Source: JAGQLF01 sp964437465 (lineage in GTDB: Bacteria > Patescibacteriota > Dojkabacteria > J137). Taken from it: 64,000 nucleotides of DNA. The stretch lies in the NCBI GenBank assembly GCA_964437465.1, contig CAYTGI010000002.1, positions 34,126 to 98,125 of the forward strand, in the 5' to 3' direction. Made by a program: the position numbers and the translations under genes. Every line of letters starts with the position of its first letter. Position 1 is the stretch's first letter. Below, one piece after another: positions 1 to 8,098 of this stretch. The notes beneath the pieces were generated by a model. That model was not told where the DNA came from. It searched no databases and was given only the letters and a program-made list of their open reading frames with translations.

Positions 1-693
1 ATTGACGAAAGGATAATCATATTGAAAGAAACATTAAAAAGCAGTGAGATTTTAGAAATGTTAGAGACAAAACAGATGCAATCTGAAGATGAACTGGGTG
101 AATATTTTTCGGACAAAGTAAATGAGGGGCTAGAAGGAATAATCACAAAGCAAGTTGGAACAACTTACGAGCCTGGAACTAGAAATTATAAATGGATTAA
201 ACTAAAAGCGAATACTAGAAGCGATTTAGTGGATACAATAGACGTGGTTGTTCTTGGCTACTATTCTGGAAGAGGGCAAAGGGCTAAATTTGGTTTAGGC
301 GCTTTACTGACAGGTGTATATGATCCTGAAGAAGATAAATACTACTCAGTTGGAAAAGTTGGAAGTGGGATGACCGATGAAATTTTTTCAAAGATTAAGA
401 ACGACTTAGACAAGATTACTATTGATAAAAAACCTGAAAATATTGAAGTTGACTCTACTCTATTTCCAGATGTTTGGGTAGAGCCTAAAATTGTAATAGA
501 AATAGATGCGGATGAGATAACAAGAAGTCCTAATCATACTGCAGCAAAAGGAATAAAAACAAATGTTCCAAAAGATAAGGATGATAGAGGTTTATCTGTA
601 CGATTTCCAAGATTAAAATTTTGGGATAGAGATAAAGACTATCCAAATACAGTTACTGAACTTGTTAAAATGTATGAATTAAGAAAATCGTAA
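1..693 (+). CDS. ATP-dependent DNA ligase, C-terminal part (5' end outside window)
   Basis: The reading frame is open to the first base, so the TTG at 22 is not a real start and the gene begins upstream. About 230 residues are visible. EGLEGIITK matches nucleotidyltransferase motif IV and YKWIKLK matches motif V of ATP-dependent DNA ligases. The OB-fold domain follows (GYYSGRGQRAKFGLGALLTG), as in the archaeal/LigB-type family. The enzyme seals nicks in duplex DNA via an adenylated lysine (KxDG), which must lie outside the window. The end LKFWDRDKDYPNTVTEL is typical of this family's C-terminus. The next gene starts 3 nt after the stop. The family call is secure; whether this replaces or supplements an NAD-dependent LigA cannot be seen here. 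Confidence 0.9.
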   Translation: MDERIIILKETLKSSEILEMLETKQMQSEDELGEYFSDKVNEGLEGIITKQVGTTYEPGTRNYKWIKLKANTRSDLVDTIDVVVLGYYSGRGQRAKFGLGALLTGVYDPEEDKYYSVGKVGSGMTDEIFSKIKNDLDKITIDKKPENIEVDSTLFPDVWVEPKIVIEIDADEITRSPNHTAAKGIKTNVPKDKDDRGLSVRFPRLKFWDRDKDYPNTVTELVKMYELRKS

Positions 694-696
694 CAT

Positions 697-1269
697 ATGG
701 ATAGTATAAAAGATGTGATCATTAAGTTTTTTTATAGTTTGATTGGTATTATTGCTGCCATATTATTAATTCGATTTATTCTTGATCAACTAACTTTAAA
801 TGAAGAACACCTTCTTATATCTTTCTTATTAAATATTTCACAAGGATTCGTCTCTCCATTTATAACTATAATTCCTGATAACTACAATTTTCCTATAGTA
901 ATGGATGCAGGAATTGCTGTAATGATTTACATAATTTGGGGAGTAACTCTTGCTATTTTTACAGCATCTTTTTTTCAAGAATCTAAAAAAGAGATCTTTA
1001 AAGATTCTACAGATTCTATTTTTAAATTTGTCGAGAGTCTATTGATAATAAGAATTATTTCAGATTTTTTCATGTTTAATAGTGAGACAAGTTTTATAAG
1101 TTTTATTAATGAATTAACAAACTGGAGTTCAGATATTGTAAGAGGAGATTTTTTTGACGGAAGATTAAATATATCTGCTTTTGTTACTCTAATAATTATT
1201 GTAATTATTGATTTGATAGCTGAAAGACTTATTGATACTTTAGTTGAAAATCAAAAATCTGAGGATTAG
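697..1269 (+). CDS. Multi-pass membrane protein of unknown function
   Basis: No family recognised. The 190-residue product has about four or five hydrophobic segments (near residues 8-28, 40-57, 66-90, 106-125 and 158-178) separated by short polar loops, with an acidic C-terminal tail. It starts 3 nt after the DNA ligase stop and is probably co-transcribed with it. Its TAG stop overlaps the TAA stop of the convergent uvrC in the 4-nt sequence TTAG. No catalytic motif is visible. Confidence 0.7.
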   Translation: MDSIKDVIIKFFYSLIGIIAAILLIRFILDQLTLNEEHLLISFLLNISQGFVSPFITIIPDNYNFPIVMDAGIAVMIYIIWGVTLAIFTASFFQESKKEIFKDSTDSIFKFVESLLIIRIISDFFMFNSETSFISFINELTNWSSDIVRGDFFDGRLNISAFVTLIIIVIIDLIAERLIDTLVENQKSED

Positions 1270-2810
1270 TCTGTTAAAAGTTTTTTTGATCTAAGCTTTC
1301 TATGGTAATTAATTGCAAATCTATGAGCTTCGTCTCTAATTCTTTGGACAAGGTATAATTCTTCTGATCTTTTTGGAAGTCGAATTTTCTTAAATCTACT
1401 AGAGTCATTAATTTGATTATAGTCATCTTTAAATTGATCTGTAATTTTAAATATCTCCTCTTCTTTTTTTGCAAGTCCTACAATGGGTATTTCATTGTGA
1501 AGATTAAACGAGTATAAAATCTTATAAGTTGAGGCTAATTGTCCTTTCCCACCATCAATAATAATTAGATCGGGTTTTTGCGAAAAACTCTCATCCTCCT
1601 TCCAATTTTTAGCTCTTTTTACTAGATCATCAGGTAAATCAAAGGTTTCAGCTTCTATCTGCTTTTTTTGATGACTTTTCAAAAACTGTTTGAATCTTCT
1701 AGTTAGAACTTCTTGTAACATTGCAAAGTCATTTGGCTCATTTTTCATTCTAATTTTAAATCTTCTGTATAGATCTGGTCGAATTTGCCCATCGACCATA
1801 ACAACCATTGATCCAACAGCATTTCTTCCTTGAATATTACTGATATCGTAACACTCAATTCTGAAACCTTTGTGATTATTAATTTTATCAGGGGGAAATT
1901 CTAATTCTGAAATTAGCCCATTAATCGCAGATTTTTTTTGCTTTTTTTGAAGTTCCTCTAAAACGACGTCATCTACTGAGTTATCTGTCCGAATATTCGC
2001 AGTCAGGTATTTTATATCGTTTATTCGATCTCTATATTTTGCTGCTTCTTCATATCTTAAATTTTTCACAGCTTCTTTTAGTTTTTTTTCCAGGTCTCTT
2101 AAAAGATCATTCTTCTCCCCTCTAAAAAACTTTCGTATTGATATGAAATTTTTTTGATAGTGTTCTTTAGATTCTAAGCCAGCACAAGCTCCTCCACAAA
2201 GTCCTATGTGATAGTAAAAGCATGGTTTTTGTACATCAGTATAAACTTCTAAAGGATCAGAACTAATTTGGTAAACAAGATGTTTGGTTGTTCTATACGG
2301 AAATAATCTTCTAAGTCTTTTTAAAATTCTTCTGGCTGGCATTGTTTCCGGATATGGTCCGAAATACTCTGCTTTGTCTTCTTTTTTCTTTCTGGTAATT
2401 GTGATTCTTGGAAAATCTTGAAAAGTAGATTTTGCTTTTGGCTCTTGATTTGATCTTCTTATTCTTTCAAATCGGACATAGATATAGTTTTTATCATCCC
2501 TCATTAAAATATTGTAATGAGGCTGATACTTTTTTATTAAATTTGTCTCAAGTATTAATGCGTCTACTTCTGTATCTACAGTCAAGAACTCAACATCATA
2601 AGCCTCATCAATCATATTCTGGATACGTGTATTGAGTTTTTTATAGTTAGTAAAATAGCTTTTAACCCTATTTATTATCTTTTTAGCTTTACCTACATAA
2701 ATTACTTCATTTTTCTTATTCCTGTATATATAAACACCTGATAAAAGAGGTGCATTATAAATTTTTTCTTGAAATTCTTTTGTTTTTTTACTTAGAATCT
2801 TCTGTATCAT
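1266..2810 (-). CDS. uvrC: UvrABC system protein C (excinuclease subunit), lacking the C-terminal HhH tail
   Basis: UvrC makes the 3' and 5' incisions of nucleotide excision repair. Domains in order: GIY-YIG nuclease (residues about 16-95, with GVYIYRNKKNEVIYVGKAK), a cysteine cluster (CFYYHIGLCGGACAG), a UVR motif that contacts UvrB (about 230-265, EEAAKYRDRI), and the RNase H-like endonuclease (ECYDISNIQG, IIDGGKGQL, RDEAHRFA carry the expected acidic and His residues). At 514 residues it is about 90 shorter than E. coli UvrC. It stops just after the NYHRKLRSK segment, exactly where the tandem helix-hairpin-helix domain normally begins. TAA stop, ATG start, divergent from mraY. Confidence 0.95.
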   Translation of the reverse strand: MIQKILSKKTKEFQEKIYNAPLLSGVYIYRNKKNEVIYVGKAKKIINRVKSYFTNYKKLNTRIQNMIDEAYDVEFLTVDTEVDALILETNLIKKYQPHYNILMRDDKNYIYVRFERIRRSNQEPKAKSTFQDFPRITITRKKKEDKAEYFGPYPETMPARRILKRLRRLFPYRTTKHLVYQISSDPLEVYTDVQKPCFYYHIGLCGGACAGLESKEHYQKNFISIRKFFRGEKNDLLRDLEKKLKEAVKNLRYEEAAKYRDRINDIKYLTANIRTDNSVDDVVLEELQKKQKKSAINGLISELEFPPDKINNHKGFRIECYDISNIQGRNAVGSMVVMVDGQIRPDLYRRFKIRMKNEPNDFAMLQEVLTRRFKQFLKSHQKKQIEAETFDLPDDLVKRAKNWKEDESFSQKPDLIIIDGGKGQLASTYKILYSFNLHNEIPIVGLAKKEEEIFKITDQFKDDYNQINDSSRFKKIRLPKRSEELYLVQRIRDEAHRFAINYHRKLRSKKLLTD

Positions 2811-2870
2811 AAATTTAGTCTATCAAAAAGCACGATTTTATTATATCATTGGATAATATAAGCAATTCTA

Positions 2871-4001
2871 ATGACAGAATCACTAACATACATACTCTCA
2901 GTAATGATAGCCTCAATGTTACTGAGCTTTTCGTTGGCCTTTCCAATAATTTCTTTACTATATAGGTATAAGATTACAAGAAGGTTAGATTTTGATTTTA
3001 CAACGGTTATTGAGAAAGTTAAGTTAAAAGCAGGTGTCCCAATAATGGGAGGTTTAATTGTTGTATTAACTGTGCTTTTCGTCAATCTTATATTTAATCC
3101 AGAAAGAGGGAGTGCATCGTTAAATGCTTTATTATTCATTTTTTTCTTATCTGCTTTGTTAGGAGGATTTGATGACGTTTTAAATATTTATGGAAGAGAG
3201 AGAGCAAAACTTCGACCTTTATCTAGAACAATAAAATTAATAAAAGTCCATAAAGATGTAAAAAAAAGGATAATTTTAGCAATAGGGCTACCTTGGTCTA
3301 TGTATAAAAGGTTTTTCTATATGCTTGGATCAAATCCTGGTAAAGGTATTCAGGCTCATGAAAAGATAATTGTACAATCTATTGCGGGAATTGTACTAGG
3401 ATACGCAGTTTATTTTTATAGTCCATGGGATCAACCAGGTCTAGTTAATATTCCAGTTTTTGATTTAGCTTTGGATATTGGTTTATTGATAATACCATTT
3501 GCGTGGATAACAGTTGTCCTAATGACAAATGCCGTTAATTTAGCAGATGGTATGGATGGTTTAGCAGCTAGCCAACTTTTATTTTCATTTGTAGGGTTTA
3601 TGATTATTGCATTAGTAAAACAAGAAATCTGGATAGCTTACCTTATTGCAAGTGTCATTGGATCTTTAATTTCCTACCTTTATTTCAATGTACCTCCAGC
3701 TCGATTTCAAATGGGAGATGTTGGTTCACTTGCTCTAGGTACGTTATTGGCAGGTGTTGCATTTATGGTTAGAGAGCCATTATTTCTACTAATTATATCT
3801 TTACCTTTTGTTGTAACACTTTTATCAACGGTCATTCAGGGCATGGGAAGAAGAATTCTGGGAAGAAGAATATTTAGAATGGCGCCTATTCATTACCATT
3901 TTCAGATGAATAATGAGTGGTCTGAAGAGAAAGTTGTAATGAGATATGCCTTGTTTGGGGCTTTTTGTATGCTTGTAGGGCTTTGGTTATTTTTTATATA
4001 A
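2871..4001 (+). CDS. mraY: Phospho-N-acetylmuramoyl-pentapeptide transferase
   Basis: This integral membrane enzyme moves phospho-MurNAc-pentapeptide from UDP to undecaprenyl phosphate, making lipid I for peptidoglycan. The 376-residue protein has about ten hydrophobic helices and the family signatures: GGFDDVLNIYG (acidic pair), NAVNLADGMDGLAAS (catalytic Asp loop), QMGDVGSLALG, and a PIHYHFQ version of the C-terminal PxHHHxE motif. An insertion around residues 115-165 looks longer than usual. It is divergent from uvrC across 60 nt. The stop codon overlaps the -10 box of the next gene. Together with the Mur ligase at 17.8 kb it shows the cell makes peptidoglycan. Confidence 0.93.
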   Translation: MTESLTYILSVMIASMLLSFSLAFPIISLLYRYKITRRLDFDFTTVIEKVKLKAGVPIMGGLIVVLTVLFVNLIFNPERGSASLNALLFIFFLSALLGGFDDVLNIYGRERAKLRPLSRTIKLIKVHKDVKKRIILAIGLPWSMYKRFFYMLGSNPGKGIQAHEKIIVQSIAGIVLGYAVYFYSPWDQPGLVNIPVFDLALDIGLLIIPFAWITVVLMTNAVNLADGMDGLAASQLLFSFVGFMIIALVKQEIWIAYLIASVIGSLISYLYFNVPPARFQMGDVGSLALGTLLAGVAFMVREPLFLLIISLPFVVTLLSTVIQGMGRRILGRRIFRMAPIHYHFQMNNEWSEEKVVMRYALFGAFCMLVGLWLFFI

Positions 4002-4002
4002 T
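3997..4002 (+). promoter_or_regulatory. TATAAT -10 box, predicted leaderless start for the AI-2E gene
   Basis: A perfect TATAAT ends 5 nt before the ATG at 4008 and overlaps the mraY stop. Transcription starting 6-7 nt downstream of the box would begin at or next to the A of ATG, giving a leaderless mRNA. There is no Shine-Dalgarno sequence. The same geometry recurs in this window. Confidence 0.45.
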
Positions 4003-4007
4003 AAAAT

Positions 4008-5216
4008 ATGAATGACATAACTGTTAAATTAAGGCCAAGCTTCATTCTTTGGACTATTGGTATATTTGCTTTACTTGCTCTTTCAATTGCACTTAAGGAT
4101 ATAATCATTATTTTCTTTTTAGCATTTATCGTTAGCTCAGGCTTTAGACCCGTAGTAGATAGATTAGAAAAATTTGGATTTGCTAGGATATTAAGTTTGA
4201 TTATTATTTATTTAATCGCAGTCCTATTAATTATTCTAGTGCTTCTGTTAACTATCGAGACTTTTATTAGACAATTTAATACTGTTAATGCAAACCTTCC
4301 TGAAATTACAGAGAACTTGCTAACTTCATTACAGAATGTAACCCCAGATGAATGGGGAATAATATCCGATGAACAAATTCAAGAAAGTGTTAATCAAGTT
4401 GAAGAAACAACATCTGTAAATGCAGAAACGTTAGATGATATATTTACTTTTCTTGGTAATAATATCCAGACCTTCAGCAACACCGGCCTGTCAATACTTA
4501 GCAGTGTAACCAACTTCTTATTCTCTGCTTTCATTGTAATAATGGTAGCAGCTTACCTCATAGCAAGACCAGAAAAGGCATATAGAGGACTAATAGGCTA
4601 TATACCCAAAAATTCCCAAGATAAAGTTATGAATATGTTCGATAAGGTCGAACGACAGTTAGGGGAATGGGTTGTAGGTCAATTAATTTTAATGTTTGTT
4701 GTTGGCCTTATTACCTATTTAGTCGTAATGTTTCCCTATGTTTTAGGTGTAGATGGATATGAACTTCATAAATTTGCATTATTAATCGCAATCATAGCAG
4801 GGATTCTTGAAGCATTTCCTAATATTGGGCCTACAATTACCCTAGTTATAACAATGTTAATGACTATAGGAACAGGTGGTAGTTTAGGTATAATAATATA
4901 TATTTTTATAATGTTTCTTGGTATTCAACAATTTGAAGCTGTTTTAATAGTTCCAATGGTTATGAAAAGGGCAGTAAATTTAGACCCGATAATTGTAATA
5001 CTTGCAATAACTGCTGGATTTACTCTTGGTGGAGTATTGGGGGCAATAATAAGTATTCCAATTACTGTGATCTTAAGAATTATTTTAGATGAAGTCAATG
5101 AAAACAGAATAAAGCATGAAAATGATGATGATAAGATCTTATCTCAAGAAAAGAATATCAAAATTGAGAAAAGTAACTTATCAAGGGTCAAAGGACTATT
5201 TAGAAAATTTTTCTAA
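4008..5216 (+). CDS. AI-2E family (PerM/YdiK-type) membrane permease
   Basis: The 402-residue protein has the AI-2E family layout: two or three N-terminal helices, a hydrophilic extracytoplasmic segment (about residues 85-160), then a run of C-terminal helices containing EAFPNIGPTITLV and the ending GGVLGAIISIPITVILRII. Family members include exporters of signalling molecules and Na+/H+ antiporters, so the substrate cannot be assigned. A charged cytoplasmic tail follows the last helix. The ATG has no Shine-Dalgarno and sits 5 nt after a TATAAT. The last 21 nt overlap the convergent nrdR. Confidence 0.88.
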   Translation: MNDITVKLRPSFILWTIGIFALLALSIALKDIIIIFFLAFIVSSGFRPVVDRLEKFGFARILSLIIIYLIAVLLIILVLLLTIETFIRQFNTVNANLPEITENLLTSLQNVTPDEWGIISDEQIQESVNQVEETTSVNAETLDDIFTFLGNNIQTFSNTGLSILSSVTNFLFSAFIVIMVAAYLIARPEKAYRGLIGYIPKNSQDKVMNMFDKVERQLGEWVVGQLILMFVVGLITYLVVMFPYVLGVDGYELHKFALLIAIIAGILEAFPNIGPTITLVITMLMTIGTGGSLGIIIYIFIMFLGIQQFEAVLIVPMVMKRAVNLDPIIVILAITAGFTLGGVLGAIISIPITVILRIILDEVNENRIKHENDDDKILSQEKNIKIEKSNLSRVKGLFRKFF

Positions 5217-5645
5217 CTCATTCTGAACATCTTCTAAACTCTTAAATTCTTTATAGACTGAAGCAAATAAAAGTGCACCCAACTTATCTCTCTTAGTAAG
5301 TTCTTCTAAAACAAGCTCCCCAATGACCTTTGTAGGGATTGTCTCTTTATCCATATTCATCACCTTATTCTCAATGTTTTGTACTATCTCCTCAACAACT
5401 TCTTCTCCAAGAGTTCTTTTTTTTACGGCTTTGAAAATTCCTAGTTTAACTTTCTCACGGTCAAACTCTTGTATTTTCCCATCTCTTTTTTCTACATTTA
5501 CTAGAACTTTTTCAATTCTTTCATAAGTTGTAAATCTTCTATCACACGTCTCACACTCTCTTCTTCGTCGAGAAGTATTTGTATCTTCGTTATCTCTTTT
5601 ATCAATTACTTTGATTTTTTCTGATTTACAGTATGGGCAGTGCAT
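5196..5645 (-). CDS. nrdR: Transcriptional repressor NrdR
   Basis: NrdR represses ribonucleotide reductase genes in response to (d)ATP. The 149-residue length is standard. An N-terminal zinc ribbon with two CxxC pairs (CPYC at residues 3-6, CETC near 31-34) is followed by RRFTTYERIE and an ATP-cone domain (about 49-139, VEKRDGKIQEFDREKV). ATG start. No ribonucleotide reductase gene or clear NrdR box is visible in the window, so the targets lie elsewhere. Its 3' end overlaps the AI-2E gene by 21 nt. Confidence 0.95.
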   Translation of the reverse strand: MHCPYCKSEKIKVIDKRDNEDTNTSRRRRECETCDRRFTTYERIEKVLVNVEKRDGKIQEFDREKVKLGIFKAVKKRTLGEEVVEEIVQNIENKVMNMDKETIPTKVIGELVLEELTKRDKLGALLFASVYKEFKSLEDVQNELEKFSK

Positions 5646-5805
5646 ATTGTATTGCTAATTATTTAATAATAGCATATTGTGAAGTATTAAAGATCATCAG
5701 TTGATATTTTGCTAGTTTGGAAAACAAGATATAGAACTAATTAACTTGGTCATTAATCTAAAGAAAAAAATGCAACTTTAATGTATAATTTCCAGAACCT
5801 ACTTG

Positions 5806-5878
5806 AGGTGTCATAGCCAAGTGGTAAGGCATGAGTCTGCAAAACTCTGATCCCGGGTTCGAATCCCGGTGACACCTT
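5806..5878 (+). tRNA. tRNA-Cys (anticodon GCA)
   Basis: Cloverleaf: acceptor strands AGGTGTC (5806-5812) and GACACCT (5871-5877) pair fully. The anticodon loop CTGCAAA places GCA at 5839-5841. The T arm is CCGGGTTCGAATCCCGG. The first anticodon-stem pair (5832/5848) is a T-T mismatch. The discriminator is T and no CCA is encoded, unlike the tRNA-Ser at 57309. A TATAAT at 5784-5789 is a plausible -10 box. Confidence 0.95.
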
Positions 5879-5908
5879 TTAACATAAACTAATTCTTTTA
5901 TTCATCAT

Positions 5909-6319
5909 ATGAAAATATACTTTGCTGGATCTATAAGAGGAGGAAGAGATGATGCTGAATTATATAACAGTATAATTAATGAACTTCAAAAATATGGAGA
6001 AGTACTAACCGAACATGTTGGCTCTAAAACACTCAGCCCACAAGGAGAGTCAGAAAAGAAAGAGGATTTCATATACAGAAGAGATATTGAATGGTTAGAA
6101 CAATCAGATGTTGTTCTGGCAGAGGTTACTCAACCAAGTCTAGGTGTAGGATATGAACTTGCTTATGCAGAAAATAAAAAAATTAAAGTAATCTGTTTAT
6201 TTAGAAAAAATAATGAACGTCTATTATCTGCTATGATTAAAGGTAATAAGTATTTTGATATTTATGAATATGAGAATTTGAAAGATGTGAAGAGCATACT
6301 CTCAAAAGTTTTTAACTAG
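5909..6319 (+). CDS. DNPH1/Rcl-like 2'-deoxynucleoside 5'-phosphate N-hydrolase
   Basis: The protein (136 residues) closely follows the DNPH1 (Rcl) pattern of the nucleoside 2-deoxyribosyltransferase superfamily. It has an N-terminal YFAGSIRGGR phosphate-binding loop, GEVLTEHVG, DIEWLEQSDVVLAEVTQPS, and GVGYELAYA containing the catalytic glutamate. DNPH1 splits deoxynucleoside monophosphates into base and deoxyribose 5-phosphate, so a role in nucleotide clean-up or salvage is likely. It starts about 30 nt after tRNA-Cys, has no Shine-Dalgarno, and ends at a bidirectional terminator. A true deoxyribosyltransferase is a less likely alternative. Confidence 0.88.
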   Translation: MKIYFAGSIRGGRDDAELYNSIINELQKYGEVLTEHVGSKTLSPQGESEKKEDFIYRRDIEWLEQSDVVLAEVTQPSLGVGYELAYAENKKIKVICLFRKNNERLLSAMIKGNKYFDIYEYENLKDVKSILSKVFN

Positions 6320-6332
6320 GAAGAGAGAATGA

Positions 6333-6359
6333 AAAAGAGGTCAAAAAATGACCTCTTTT
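6333..6359. terminator. Bidirectional Rho-independent terminator
   Basis: A perfect 11-bp inverted repeat, AAAAGAGGTCA / TGACCTCTTTT, with a 5-nt A loop. It has T-runs on both strands and lies between the convergent DNPH1-like gene and the secreted-protein gene at 6381. Confidence 0.9.
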
Positions 6360-6380
6360 CTTTAATATTATCTTTCTAAA

Positions 6381-8063
6381 TTACATTGGACCGTAAATAT
6401 CTTCTAAGCCTTCCATATACTCTTCAAAAGTAATTTCTTCATTTATATACCTATTGAGTAATTCTTCTTCCTCAGGAGAAATATCTACAGAGTCAAAGCT
6501 ATCAAAAGATTCAATCGGCTCGACAAGAGCTGTAGTTCCTGTACCAAAGTTCAATGGAACCGTGACTGGAACACTGTACTGTAAATCTTCGAAAATCTGG
6601 TTAAAATCATCAGTGAAATCTTGATCATACTTTGGAACATCAAATTCAAATTTTGAATCATAAGTCACAGTTAATGTATTTATTTCAAATTTAATACCTG
6701 AACCAAGAATGCTGTAGTCAATATTGACTCCTCCTCCAGTGCTGTATTCCATTTCCTCATCATGACAAGCTGTAAATTCCATATCAAATAAATCCACAAA
6801 AATGCTTACCTGTTCGAAACTTTCTTCGAGAACTTCTCTTTCTTCAGCGATATCTAACCCTTCTGAATCAAAGTTACTATCAGAAGTAATAACATCATAA
6901 GAATCTAGAATGACAGCTTTTACTGCCTCTAATACCTCGTCATTATTAAATTCCCCTTGATTACAAACAGAAGATGATCCGTCTCTAATTGGATCAACAG
7001 CCTGAATATTTGTAAAGAAATCTACATCTCTAAAATTTTCTGAAATTGATCTCTTAATACCAGGTCCTGCACTTCTTATAAGTTCAATCTGTTCATCAGG
7101 CAATACACTAAAAGATGCTGCTAACTCTGCATTAAGTTCTTCGTATTCATCTGTATTTCTAAAATCTCTTAAATCTTGAAGATCCGATAGTTCACTTGCA
7201 TCAACTCCCGATAATGATTCTGAGTACAGGCTAAAAATACTTGATAATGATTCATTTGCATCAACCCTAACTGTTTGACCAATTATCTGACTAATTTCTG
7301 AAAAATCTTCAGGTGGAATTAATCCATTATTTTCAAGTCTTTCTGTATAAAGATATGCAATACCATCAATTACAGTAAGCTGCATTTCACCATCTAAACT
7401 TCCATCAACTCCTCCATAAACACTCATTTTTATATCTATGAAATAATCTACTGAATCAATAATTTCAGAGAATTCTTCATCAGTTATATTTTGTATTAAG
7501 CTAATAATTTCAGCTGAAGTTTGAAGTTCTGCAAACTTTTCCTGATCATAGTCTTCATCATATCTTGCATATGAATCTAATATTAAATCAACAGACATCT
7601 GTTGACCTTGATTCTCAACATCAAAGCTAAGATCCAAAGCACTATGAGTTGTATTCCCAGCTAAATCTAATTCGTTAAGATCAGGTGAAGATAGATATTG
7701 TAATCTTTCGGCACTTTGCTCAGCCTTATCAGCAATTGCCTCAAAGTCTATGAAATCTAGAGGTCTTTCTGGATCAAACTCATCAAAATCCATTGAATCT
7801 AAAACTAAGTCTATGTTATCTGAAATGTATGGATCTATTTCTTCTATTCCTGTTGAGGCATTGTATGATCCGCTACTAGATGAATTTTGGAATAAAGCAA
7901 ACACCGCAACAATTCCAACGAGCAATAGTACAACAACTCCTATCCCAAAAATCATAAGCGTTTTATTGGATTCAGAGCCTTGTGTATTTGTATTCATTTT
8001 ACTTTCACTTGAAGCCTTCTGTTCAACCTCAACATTTACTTCTTCTTTTTTTTCTTCATTCAT
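6381..8063 (-). CDS. Large acidic secreted or membrane-anchored protein, function unknown
   Basis: No family recognised. The 560-residue product has a polar, Glu/Ser-rich N-terminus (1-32), one strong transmembrane segment (about 34-58, LMIFGIGVVVLLLVGIVAVF) and then a long acidic ectodomain with few cysteines (C near 365 and 432). The fold looks like a lipoprotein or adhesin-type extracellular domain, but no lipobox is present. The C-terminal acidic helix (EEELLNRYINEEITFEEYME) is distinctive. It shares the terminator at 6333-6359 and lies downstream of gpmI with a 35-nt spacer. Confidence 0.75.
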   Translation of the reverse strand: MNEEKKEEVNVEVEQKASSESKMNTNTQGSESNKTLMIFGIGVVVLLLVGIVAVFALFQNSSSSGSYNASTGIEEIDPYISDNIDLVLDSMDFDEFDPERPLDFIDFEAIADKAEQSAERLQYLSSPDLNELDLAGNTTHSALDLSFDVENQGQQMSVDLILDSYARYDEDYDQEKFAELQTSAEIISLIQNITDEEFSEIIDSVDYFIDIKMSVYGGVDGSLDGEMQLTVIDGIAYLYTERLENNGLIPPEDFSEISQIIGQTVRVDANESLSSIFSLYSESLSGVDASELSDLQDLRDFRNTDEYEELNAELAASFSVLPDEQIELIRSAGPGIKRSISENFRDVDFFTNIQAVDPIRDGSSSVCNQGEFNNDEVLEAVKAVILDSYDVITSDSNFDSEGLDIAEEREVLEESFEQVSIFVDLFDMEFTACHDEEMEYSTGGGVNIDYSILGSGIKFEINTLTVTYDSKFEFDVPKYDQDFTDDFNQIFEDLQYSVPVTVPLNFGTGTTALVEPIESFDSFDSVDISPEEEELLNRYINEEITFEEYMEGLEDIYGPM

Positions 8064-8098
8064 ATTTTTTATTTAATAATAATTTTGAATTATAACTT

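Noticed and set aside
22..24. TTG at 22 as start of the DNA ligase-like gene
   Set aside because: The frame is open to base 1 and the protein begins mid-domain, so the gene continues upstream of the window.
7750..8076. Plus-strand ORF of 108 aa opposite the secreted-protein gene
   Set aside because: Low-complexity Ser/Phe-rich antisense of a real coding region; treated as a shadow.
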